NCBI GenBank assembly: GCA_012521625.1
Contig: JAAYLY010000111.1
Coordinates: 1 to 21,608 of the forward strand
DNA from: Tissierellia bacterium
Lineage (GTDB): Bacteria; Bacillota; Clostridia; Tissierellales; Tissierellaceae
DNA: 21,608 nt
Direction of reading: 5' to 3'
The translations under genes were made by a program, and so were the position numbers. Shown here in pieces: positions 7,097-14,469 of this stretch. Positions within the stretch are counted from its first letter, which is position 1. Each line of letters begins with the position of its first letter. The notes beneath the pieces were generated by a model, which saw nothing but the letters and a program-made list of their open reading frames with translations, ran no database searches and was not told where the DNA came from.

Positions 7097-8227
7097 ATGC
7101 AAAAGAGGAAGTGGCTAATATATCTGCTGGTTATGATTATCCTATCCTTAAATATTGTATCGGCCTATGCTTCAAACCTTGATGAATTGCAGAAGCAGCA
7201 GAAGGATGTTCAGCAGCAGATTAAGAATACTAAGAATCAGATTAATGAAATAGAAAGTAGAACTAAAGACGTTAGCAGGCAGATTGAAGAGTTGGACAGG
7301 CAGTTGTCCCAGGCTACGGTAGAACTGGAGAAGGTAGAGAAGGAATTAAGTAACTTGGAAAATCAGATTGTCAGGACTGCTGAGGAGTTGGAAGAGGCAG
7401 AGCTTAAGTTAGAGGAAAGGAAGGATTCCTTTAACAAGAGGATCAGGATAATGTATATGAACGGCAATCTAGGATTTTTAGAGATCCTACTGTCATCAGA
7501 AAATATCAAGGATTTTCTATCTAGGCAGGAAATCGTGGAGTCCATTGCTGAACATGATAGGGAATTGATCCGCTTTATGAAGGAACAAAGGGATACCATC
7601 GATGCTAAGAAGGTGGAATTGGAAGCTCAGAAGGCATCTGTGGAAGCTACAAGGGCAAAGCTGGAATCCAGGAGGAAGGATTTAGAACAGGCTAGTCGCC
7701 AAAAGGAAGAACTAATGGGCAGATTAGCCCTAGACAGGAAGGCCTTAGAGTCTGAAGTGGATAAATTAAATGATTTGGCGAAGAAGATAGAGAGCGAAAT
7801 AGTTAAGTTACAGAGGAATACTGGCCCCTACTCAGGTGGAAAGATGGGCTGGCCGGTACCTGGATATAACATGATTACATCTAAGTTTGGTTATAGAATC
7901 CACCCTATTTTAAAGACTAAAAAACTACATACTGGTATAGATATTGGTGTACCCATGGGCGGAAATATTGTGGCAGCTTCCGATGGTGTAGTCATATATA
8001 GCGGCGCCTTAGGGGGCTATGGAAATACAGTAATGATCGACCATGGAGGCGGTATAGTAACCCTCTATGCCCATAATTCCAGACTTCTAGTCAGAGAAGG
8101 GGCTCAGGTTAAGAGGGGAGACCTAATAGCCAAGGCTGGAAGTACGGGTATGTCCACAGGTCCACACCTACACTTTGAAGTTAGAAAAAATGGGGTATAT
8201 CAGGATCCATTAACATGGTTAAAATAA
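7097..8227 (+). CDS. Secreted coiled-coil M23 (LytM) murein endopeptidase, EnvC-like
   Basis: A probable FtsEX-controlled peptidoglycan hydrolase acting outside the membrane. The 376 residues start with a signal peptide (hydrophobic 7-23, cleavage near AYA-S at 25-26). A long heptad-rich coiled coil runs from about 28 to 240, with a less regular stretch near 117-150 (MYMNGNLGFLEILLSS), the layout seen in EnvC, PcsB and CwlO-type partners. The C-terminal LytM domain (about 250-376) keeps all expected residues: H278 and D282 (LHTGID), H326 (LYAH), and H357 and H359 (GPHLHFE). E. coli EnvC has lost active-site residues and only activates amidases, whereas this protein looks catalytically competent. 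It is the third gene of the ftsEX operon, with an AGGGGGAGAGG ribosome site and a terminator immediately after it. Cross-link specificity is unknown. Confidence 0.92.
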   Translation: MQKRKWLIYLLVMIILSLNIVSAYASNLDELQKQQKDVQQQIKNTKNQINEIESRTKDVSRQIEELDRQLSQATVELEKVEKELSNLENQIVRTAEELEEAELKLEERKDSFNKRIRIMYMNGNLGFLEILLSSENIKDFLSRQEIVESIAEHDRELIRFMKEQRDTIDAKKVELEAQKASVEATRAKLESRRKDLEQASRQKEELMGRLALDRKALESEVDKLNDLAKKIESEIVKLQRNTGPYSGGKMGWPVPGYNMITSKFGYRIHPILKTKKLHTGIDIGVPMGGNIVAASDGVVIYSGALGGYGNTVMIDHGGGIVTLYAHNSRLLVREGAQVKRGDLIAKAGSTGMSTGPHLHFEVRKNGVYQDPLTWLK

Positions 8228-8249
8228 AAGGGGACTACCCCTTTTTTTT
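8226..8249 (+). terminator. Terminator of the ftsEX-M23 operon
   Basis: The stem AAAAGGGG (8226-8233) and CCCCTTTT (8238-8245) has a 4-base loop and ends in eight Ts (8242-8249). It starts at the stop codon of the peptidase gene. Confidence 0.85.
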
Positions 8250-8314
8250 ATCGCTATCTAAGAAAGAAATAAAGAGATGGAGAAGATAATAAGAATGAAA
8301 CTAGCTAGATTAAA

Positions 8315-8323
8315 TGGTATAAT
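8315..8323 (+). promoter_or_regulatory. Candidate extended -10 promoter for the ctpB-like gene
   Basis: TGGTATAAT at 8315-8323 is an extended -10 (TGN plus a perfect TATAAT) lying 54 bases before the start codon. No good -35 is visible at 17-bp spacing. The box is embedded in a small near-palindrome, GGTATAATATACC (8316-8328). Confidence 0.5.
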
Positions 8324-8376
8324 ATACCTTATTATTTAATAAAATAGTTTTATAGGCTAATAGTTGAGGTGAAAAA

Positions 8377-9600
8377 ATGAAAAGAAAAAGTAATCTGTTG
8401 TTTTTTATAGTAATTTTAATTCTAACTAATGTGATAACCTTCGGTTTAACAAATGTAATGACCTTACAATTTGATAATAAAGTTATAATTCCAAAGGAAG
8501 AGTATGAACAGCTCTATACCACCTATATAAAAAATTCAAAGGTATCCTATGTGGAGGAGCTGATTAGGAAAAACTACCTGAGGGATGTGGATGATGAAAC
8601 CCTATTGGAGGGTAAATTAAAGGGTTTAGTTCAATCCCTAAATGATCCCTACTCCCAGTATTTAACAGTAGATGAATTCCAGGCCTTAGCTGAACAGACT
8701 TCAGGAACCTATGGAGGTATAGGAGTCATAGTAGCTCCAGGGGATGATAACTATATTACGGTAGTAGCTCCCATTGAGGGGACTCCAGGAGAAAGGGCAG
8801 GCCTTAAGACTGGCGATAAGATAATTAAGGTAGATGGGGTAGACTATACAGCTGAAAATATGGATGCGGCTGTAAAGGTTATGAAAGGCAAGCCCAACAC
8901 CAAGGTTACCATTACAATTATGCGGAAGGATAAGGAAGGAAATAACCAAACTAAGGATATAGAAATAGTTAGGGAAATCATCAGATTAGTTACGGTTAAA
9001 TCCCACCTGATAGATGACAAGATAGGATATATCAAGATTACATCCTTCGACGAAATAACCTACGAGGATTTCAAGGCGGATTTAGATGAACTTAAAAAAC
9101 GGGGCATAGAAGGCTTGATTATTGACTTAAGGAATAACCCAGGTGGTTTGCTTAATATATGTGCAGATATAGCTGATGAATTATTAGGGGAAGGAACCAT
9201 AGTCTATACTGAGACTAAAGACGGAGAGAGGGAATACCTGACCTCCGATAAGGACCATATCCATGTCCCCCTAGTAGTACTAATTAATGAGGGTAGTGCC
9301 AGTGCATCAGAAATCCTTGCAGGGGCCATTAGGGACCACAATAGGGGAACCCTAATAGGTACCAAGACCTTCGGTAAGGGAGTAGTTCAAAGAATAAGGC
9401 AGTTTGAAGACGGCTCCGGAATCAAATTGACCATATCAGAGTATTTCACTCCAAATGGAGAAAACATCCACGGGGTAGGAATAGAGCCAGATATAACAGT
9501 GGAGTTACCAGATGATATAGAGGGAATCGGAGTTGAATATTTAGATATAGACCTTCAACTTCAAAGGGCCCTTGATGTTATAAAGTCTCAAATTGATTAA
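8377..9600 (+). CDS. ctpB: S41 C-terminal processing peptidase, CtpA/CtpB-like
   Basis: A membrane-anchored serine protease that trims or degrades proteins from their C-termini outside the cytoplasmic membrane. In Bacillus, CtpB takes part in sporulation signalling by cleaving SpoIVFA. The 407 residues start with one TM or signal segment (about 6-28). A cap/helical region and a PDZ domain follow (roughly 110-190, with GIGVIV and GLKTGDKIIKVDG), then the S41 protease core. The Ser-Lys-Gln catalytic set reads as S309 (GSASASE), K334 (TFGKG) and Q338, the same numbering as I recall for Bacillus CtpB. The start is ATG with GAGGTG upstream. It lies between the ftsEX unit and the minJ-like gene, the order known from Bacillus. 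Whether this organism sporulates cannot be read here. Confidence 0.95.
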   Translation: MKRKSNLLFFIVILILTNVITFGLTNVMTLQFDNKVIIPKEEYEQLYTTYIKNSKVSYVEELIRKNYLRDVDDETLLEGKLKGLVQSLNDPYSQYLTVDEFQALAEQTSGTYGGIGVIVAPGDDNYITVVAPIEGTPGERAGLKTGDKIIKVDGVDYTAENMDAAVKVMKGKPNTKVTITIMRKDKEGNNQTKDIEIVREIIRLVTVKSHLIDDKIGYIKITSFDEITYEDFKADLDELKKRGIEGLIIDLRNNPGGLLNICADIADELLGEGTIVYTETKDGEREYLTSDKDHIHVPLVVLINEGSASASEILAGAIRDHNRGTLIGTKTFGKGVVQRIRQFEDGSGIKLTISEYFTPNGENIHGVGIEPDITVELPDDIEGIGVEYLDIDLQLQRALDVIKSQID

Positions 9601-9659
9601 TTTTGTTAGATATCTTGTTTATTATAAGTATGGAAGCTCCTTATAGAAATTTAGAATAA

Positions 9660-9684
9660 TTATCAGATAAGGATAACTATTATC
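9660..9684 (+). promoter_or_regulatory. Two adjacent TTATC/GATAA palindromes before the minJ-like gene
   Basis: TTATC-A-GATAA (9660-9670) is followed by GATAA-CTA-TTATC (9672-9684). The pair lies about 50-75 bases upstream of the GTG start and looks like a possible tandem operator. The regulator is unknown, and AT-rich chance is possible. Confidence 0.35.
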
Positions 9685-9733
9685 ACATAAAAATTTAATA
9701 TTATAATTTCATTATAAAAAAGGGGATTTTTAA

Positions 9734-10756
9734 GTGTACGGGCTATATCAAATAGTTTATTTTACTATTATTGATATACTGAGGATGTTTAAGTCCCCTT
9801 TTTTTCTTTTGATAATTTCTATAATATATTACCAATACAAAAAGCATACTAAAAGGCCCTTGATGGCAACTTTAAATTCCCTATTCTTTGGGGCCATAGG
9901 TGGTATTATTGCTACGGTGGCCTTTCTTTATCTGCAGGTTTACTTGATTCCCATGGACTTTATCTATATCTTAATAGTGGCCATTATCCTATCCTTAATA
10001 GACACCCGCTTTATTTGTTTTTCCTACGGAGGCAGTTTAGTAGTTCTAAGCCATTTAATATTTGGCTTTCCTCAGGTAGATGCCTATGAGCTGATGTTAT
10101 TGGTTGCTGTCCTTCACATGGTGGAGGCAGTACTTATCATCCTAAGCGGTAATCATCAAAATTCTATTGCCTACTTTCCTATAAACTTTGAAGAGGTTGG
10201 AGGTTATGTGTTTAATAGGATCTGGCCCTTGACCTTGGTTTTGTTTATCGGAGATACTATGATTAGGCCTATTACAGTTATAGCCTTATTAAGTTACGGG
10301 GATTTTACCGTTTCCTATTCACCTAAGAGGAAGACGGTATTATCTGGTATAATCTTATTTTTCTATGGCCTTATTCTCTTTAAAATAACCCTATTAAAGA
10401 TAAGTCCATATTTACCACCTATTTTGGCCATCATAGGTCATGAGTTTATCATCCATCTAAATAAGTATAGGGAAAGGACCAGGGTACCCCTCTATACTAT
10501 ACCCAAGAGGGGGATAAGGGTCTTCCATGTGAAAAATAATAGTATTGCTAAGAAGTTGGGGATTTCAAAGGGAGACATAGTCTTAAGAATCAATGACCTG
10601 GAGGTTAAGGAGCAAAAAGACCTATTGGATCTGGAGAGGTTGAAGCAGGATAGTTATAAGATAGAGTTCTTTAATTTAAAGAAGGGCCTAGTGGTTAAGA
10701 CCTATAGGGGAAAAAGAAAGAACCTTGGCATCGTTACCCTGCCGAAGGTTCTGTAA
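9734..10756 (+). CDS. minJ: MinJ-like multi-pass membrane protein with C-terminal PDZ domain
   Basis: A probable division-site topology protein. In Bacillus, MinJ links DivIVA to MinD and keeps division away from the poles. The 340 residues (Bacillus MinJ is nearer 400) comprise several hydrophobic segments: about 5-33, 47-72, 75-90, 98-111, 119-138, 165-188 and 203-222, plus a shorter one near 227-241. A PDZ-like domain follows at about 255-325, with VFHVKNNSIAKKLGISKGD and IVLRINDLEV. The start is GTG, preceded by an AAAAAGGGG stretch. The identification rests on architecture and on position directly after the ctpB-like gene and before uvrBA, as in Bacillus; it could be a generic PDZ membrane protein. 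Its last 23 bases overlap the convergent lipoprotein gene, whose terminator stem occupies this gene's final codons. Confidence 0.72.
   Translation: MYGLYQIVYFTIIDILRMFKSPFFLLIISIIYYQYKKHTKRPLMATLNSLFFGAIGGIIATVAFLYLQVYLIPMDFIYILIVAIILSLIDTRFICFSYGGSLVVLSHLIFGFPQVDAYELMLLVAVLHMVEAVLIILSGNHQNSIAYFPINFEEVGGYVFNRIWPLTLVLFIGDTMIRPITVIALLSYGDFTVSYSPKRKTVLSGIILFFYGLILFKITLLKISPYLPPILAIIGHEFIIHLNKYRERTRVPLYTIPKRGIRVFHVKNNSIAKKLGISKGDIVLRINDLEVKEQKDLLDLERLKQDSYKIEFFNLKKGLVVKTYRGKRKNLGIVTLPKVL
10711..10752 (-). terminator. Minus-strand terminator embedded in a convergent coding overlap
   Basis: AGAACCTTGGCA (10719-10730) pairs with TGCCGAAGGTTCT (10740-10752), giving 12 bp with one bulged base at 10744. 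Read on the minus strand the stem is followed by TTCTTTTT, as for an intrinsic terminator. The 9-base loop carries the lipoprotein stop codon (10734-10736). On the plus strand no U-tract follows, so it should not stop minJ-like transcription. Confidence 0.8.
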
Positions 10757-12338
10757 TGTCCATATTATTTAAATCAAGAGAATAGATAATTCTAGATTTA
10801 GTACTTTCAAAGGGTACTTTAAAATCTATATAAAGTAGGTTGTTGTCGCTATCATAATAAGCCTTATCGCTGGTTATGTTTGTTATCTCCTCTAGTTCCT
10901 TAGCTTCTATATGGTATTTATAGAAGGTATAAACACTGTTGTTTAGAGAAGAACTGATGATGCCTAAAGTATTATCATCTATGGTGAAGAAGTTATTTAC
11001 GTTTAAGTCTATAGAGTCATAGATTTTGCCATTGCTTAACCTTAGTAAGACCAATTCACTATTATTGGTTTTGGTATTTAATTTTAAATAAGCCATATAG
11101 TCATGGTTTATAAATTTAGGCTTAAAGCCTTCCCTTTCTTCTTCTATTTCTATCCAATCTGACAGGAATTTAATGGTATATTTGTCATCTACCTGATCCT
11201 TTAGGGTAAGGACCAAATCATCGCCTAAATTCTGCATCCCGATTATTTCAGAATACAAGTAATGGACTAAATCGGTTGTATCATTCTTTAGGTTATAGTT
11301 GTATATAGCTGATGATAGGGTATTTTTATTTAGGATGTACAGATTTTCGCTATCCCTCCAGCTTATGCTGGCTGGGCTTATAGGATTATCATGGACAACC
11401 TTATAGGTCTTATTATCCTTAGAGTTTAGTATATATAATTTATTAAACTCACCGCTGGATTCTAATAGGGCAATCTTATCTAAGCTTGGATTAAATTTAG
11501 CACTTACGATGTCAGAACTGGTGGAATATATAACTTCCTTCTTCCCCTTCTTTAGATCGTATAAAAGCAGGTTCTGCCATTTTTTATCTACCCTATCTTC
11601 CCTCTTATATAAAATGTAATCATTGGGTATATAGTCTAATATAAAGCCTTCATCTAAAAAGCTGGAGATGAAGTTCTTAGTTGATTTAACTAATTCACCT
11701 GTATTGGCGTCGATGATTACGGACATATCTACTACAGGCGTTTCTATATTGTATTTATCCAATATATTTTTATAATTTAGCTCCCAAAATAGCTTGTCAT
11801 CTTCTTTAATCATATTTATATCCGGGGAAGTGCTAGTGACTATTTGGAAATCAGATTTTACCTTGTTGATTACTTCGCTGGCTGATAATTTTACCGATAA
11901 GGGTTTATAATTTTCATTGATAATATTAAATTTTAAATCATCTGTATCCCTTAAATTTAAACCCTTAAATTCTATTAGAATCTGGGGTATGGCCAATTTA
12001 TTTGAATTTTTATTATCTATATTTTCAACATAAATATTGATTTCATTGTCTGACTTAGTAATATCCCTAATTTTAACACCGGATGTTTCAAGTAAGCCTA
12101 AAGAAGCCAATACCTTAAATTGTCCGTTCTTTTTTAGAATTTCAACGCTAGGCTCCAAATTTTGGAAACCCTTAGTAAGTGCAACCTGCTCCATTTGGTA
12201 GCTGAAATTATCTTCTTCTATAGTTTCCCTAACTCTACCATCGTCCCTAATCATCAATGGACTTGCATTGCCGCTAGCACAAGCTATAGTTAGGGTGGCT
12301 ATATATATAAAGGTAATTATTAGTAATAGACGTTTCAT
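10734..12338 (-). CDS. Lipoprotein of unknown function with beta-propeller-like repeats
   Basis: I do not recognise a named family. The 534 residues begin with a lipoprotein signal (basic MKR, hydrophobic 4-19, C20 in TLTIAC-ASG; the -3 Thr is slightly atypical), so it is probably anchored outside the membrane. Residues about 145-225 (SASEVINKVKSDFQIV, then IIDANTGELVKST) resemble a PepSY-like fold, often found in extracytoplasmic inhibitory or sensor proteins. From about 230 on, repeated short strands such as LLLYDLKKGKKEVIY, KFNPSLDKIALL and KLYILNSKDNKTYKVV look like TolB/WD-type blades. The codons are AT-rich, more so than the flanking repair genes. It is divergent from uvrB and convergent with the minJ-like gene, interrupting an otherwise Bacillus-like order. 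The ATG has an AGGAG site 11 bases upstream. Confidence 0.8.
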   Translation of the reverse strand: MKRLLLIITFIYIATLTIACASGNASPLMIRDDGRVRETIEEDNFSYQMEQVALTKGFQNLEPSVEILKKNGQFKVLASLGLLETSGVKIRDITKSDNEINIYVENIDNKNSNKLAIPQILIEFKGLNLRDTDDLKFNIINENYKPLSVKLSASEVINKVKSDFQIVTSTSPDINMIKEDDKLFWELNYKNILDKYNIETPVVDMSVIIDANTGELVKSTKNFISSFLDEGFILDYIPNDYILYKREDRVDKKWQNLLLYDLKKGKKEVIYSTSSDIVSAKFNPSLDKIALLESSGEFNKLYILNSKDNKTYKVVHDNPISPASISWRDSENLYILNKNTLSSAIYNYNLKNDTTDLVHYLYSEIIGMQNLGDDLVLTLKDQVDDKYTIKFLSDWIEIEEEREGFKPKFINHDYMAYLKLNTKTNNSELVLLRLSNGKIYDSIDLNVNNFFTIDDNTLGIISSSLNNSVYTFYKYHIEAKELEEITNITSDKAYYDSDNNLLYIDFKVPFESTKSRIIYSLDLNNMDITEPSAG

Positions 12339-12422
12339 CCGGACTCACTCCTCAAACCTATTTTACAATAGTTAATAACTTTCTACAAGCCTATATCATG
12401 CAAAATCTACATATTATATATT

Positions 12423-12450
12423 TTGACAATAGTGAAATATATTATATAAT
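12423..12450 (+). promoter_or_regulatory. Sigma-A-type promoter of the uvrBA operon
   Basis: A consensus -35 TTGACA (12423-12428) and a consensus -10 TATAAT (12445-12450) are 16 bp apart. The predicted start is near 12457, about 30 bases before the uvrB GTG, just ahead of the LexA box. Confidence 0.88.
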
Positions 12451-12458
12451 ATATTTCA

Positions 12459-12470
12459 GAACGAATGTTC
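12459..12470 (+). promoter_or_regulatory. LexA (DinR) operator / SOS box
   Basis: GAACGAATGTTC fits the Gram-positive LexA core GAAC-RNRY-GTTC at every position, and both half-sites are exact. It sits at about +3 to +14 of the predicted transcript, where bound LexA would block initiation. This implies DNA-damage induction of uvrB, uvrA and anything co-transcribed with them. Confidence 0.88.
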
Positions 12471-12488
12471 AATTTAGAGGTGAAAATA

Positions 12489-14456
12489 GTGAACAAGTTT
12501 AAGATAGAATCTAGTTTCAAGCCTACTGGTGATCAGCCAGAAGCCATAGATAAGTTGGTAGAAGGCATTAAGAAGGGCCATAAGCACCAAACCCTTTTAG
12601 GGGTTACTGGCTCTGGTAAGACCTTCACCATGGCTAATGTTATAGAAAGGGTTCAAAAACCCACCCTAGTCATAGCTCACAATAAGACCCTGGCCTACCA
12701 ACTGGCCAGTGAATTTAAGGAGTTTTTTCCCAATAATGCAGTAGAATATTTCGTCTCATACTATGATTATTACCAACCGGAAGCATATGTACCAGGTACG
12801 GATACCTATATTGAAAAAGATGCATCCATAAATGATGAAATAGATAAATTACGCCACTCTGCAACGGCTGCCCTCTTTGAGAGGAAGGATGTTATCATAG
12901 TGGCATCTGTATCCTGTATATATGGTTTGGGTGACCCTATAAATTATGAGAAGATGGTAGTCTCCCTAAGGCCAGGTATGATCATCGATAGGGATGAGGT
13001 AATGAAAAAGTTGGTAGAGATCCAATATATGAGGAACGATATCAACTTCGTCAGAGGTACCTTCCGGGTTAGGGGAGATGTGTTGGAGATCTTCCCAGCA
13101 GCATCTAGTGAGAACACCATAAGGGTAGAGTTCTTCGGGGATGAGATAGATCGGATTGTTGAAGTCAACCACTTGACAGGGGAAGTTATAGGTCTTAGAA
13201 AGCACGTCTCCATCTTCCCTGCCTCCCACTATGCTACTAGTGAGGATGTTATTAAGAGGGCCCTGGTAACCATAGAGGAGGAGCTGGAGGAGAGATTGAA
13301 GGAATTAAGGGATCAGGATAAGTTAGTTGAAGCCCAGCGTCTGGAGCAGCGAACCCGATATGATATGGAGATGTTAAGTGAAATGGGCTTCTGCCAGGGT
13401 ATAGAGAACTATTCAGCCCATTTAAGCAGTAGGCCTATGGGAAGCAGGCCCTTTACCCTAATTGACTACTTCCCAGAGGACTTTCTAATGATAATCGACG
13501 AATCCCATGTTACAATCCCACAGATTAGGGGTATGTATGAGGGAGATAGGTCCAGAAAGACCACCCTGGTGGAGTATGGCTTTAGGTTGCCATCGGCCCT
13601 TCATAATAGGCCCCTTAAGTTTGACGAATTTGAATCTATGATAAATCAGGTAATATACGTTTCAGCCACTCCTGGGCCTTATGAAAAGGAACACAGCACC
13701 AATGTGGTTGAGCAAATCATCAGGCCTACAGGTCTGCTGGATCCTGTTATAGAGGTAAGGCCAACCCAACATCAGATCGATGATTTAGTTGCTGAAATCA
13801 ATAAGGTTATTGAAAGGGAAGAGAGGATACTAGTTACTACCCTGACTAAGAAGATGGCAGAGGATTTAACTAAGTACTTTAAGGAAATAGGAATTAAGGT
13901 AACCTACCTCCATTCGGATATTGATACCATTGAGAGGATGGAAATAATTAGAGACTTGAGAATGGGTAAATATGATGTCCTGGTGGGTATAAACCTACTT
14001 AGGGAAGGATTGGACTTACCGGAGGTCTCCTTAGTAGCCATCTTAGATGCTGACAAGGAGGGCTTTTTAAGGTCAGAGACTTCATTAATCCAGACCATCG
14101 GTAGGGCAGCTAGGAACGTAAATGGTAAGGTAATCATGTATGCCGACACCATAACTGGCTCCATGGAAAGGGCTATAAGTGAAACCAATAGAAGGCGTGA
14201 AATCCAAGATAGGTATAACAAGGAGCAAGGTATTACTCCAAAGAGTGTAAGCAAGGGAATAAGGGATATAATAGAGGCTACAATAGTAGCTGAAGAAGAG
14301 GCTAAGTTTGAAGAAAGTTTTAGCAAGGACGAAATAGAATCCATGGTTATAGGATTAGAACAGGCCATGTTAGTGGCTGCAGAAGAGTTGAACTTTGAAA
14401 AGGCAGCAGAATTAAGGGATAAGATATTTGAACTGAAGAAGATGTTAGACCAATGA
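12489..14456 (+). CDS. uvrB: Excinuclease ABC subunit B
   Basis: UvrB is the helicase-like damage-verification subunit of nucleotide excision repair. It is loaded by UvrA, inserts a beta-hairpin between strands and recruits UvrC. The 655 residues include Walker A GVTGSGKT (38-45), the beta-hairpin region YYDYYQPEAYVP (91-102), a DESH box (IIDESH), helicase motif VI (QTIGRAARN) and the C-terminal UVR domain (ELNFEKAAELRDKIFELKKML) that binds UvrC. The GTG at 12489 is preferred because AGAGGTG ends 6 bases before it and the product starts like other UvrB proteins. An in-frame ATG at 12465 lies inside the LexA box and has no ribosome site. The stop overlaps the ribosome site of uvrA. Confidence 0.97.
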   Translation: MNKFKIESSFKPTGDQPEAIDKLVEGIKKGHKHQTLLGVTGSGKTFTMANVIERVQKPTLVIAHNKTLAYQLASEFKEFFPNNAVEYFVSYYDYYQPEAYVPGTDTYIEKDASINDEIDKLRHSATAALFERKDVIIVASVSCIYGLGDPINYEKMVVSLRPGMIIDRDEVMKKLVEIQYMRNDINFVRGTFRVRGDVLEIFPAASSENTIRVEFFGDEIDRIVEVNHLTGEVIGLRKHVSIFPASHYATSEDVIKRALVTIEEELEERLKELRDQDKLVEAQRLEQRTRYDMEMLSEMGFCQGIENYSAHLSSRPMGSRPFTLIDYFPEDFLMIIDESHVTIPQIRGMYEGDRSRKTTLVEYGFRLPSALHNRPLKFDEFESMINQVIYVSATPGPYEKEHSTNVVEQIIRPTGLLDPVIEVRPTQHQIDDLVAEINKVIEREERILVTTLTKKMAEDLTKYFKEIGIKVTYLHSDIDTIERMEIIRDLRMGKYDVLVGINLLREGLDLPEVSLVAILDADKEGFLRSETSLIQTIGRAARNVNGKVIMYADTITGSMERAISETNRRREIQDRYNKEQGITPKSVSKGIRDIIEATIVAEEEAKFEESFSKDEIESMVIGLEQAMLVAAEELNFEKAAELRDKIFELKKMLDQ

Positions 14457-14469
14457 GGTGGATAGAAGA

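Noticed and set aside
12944..13229. Two overlapping open frames on the minus strand inside uvrB
   Set aside because: They lie antisense to a fully conserved uvrB, show no recognisable domain or ribosome site, and are explained by uvrB codon bias.
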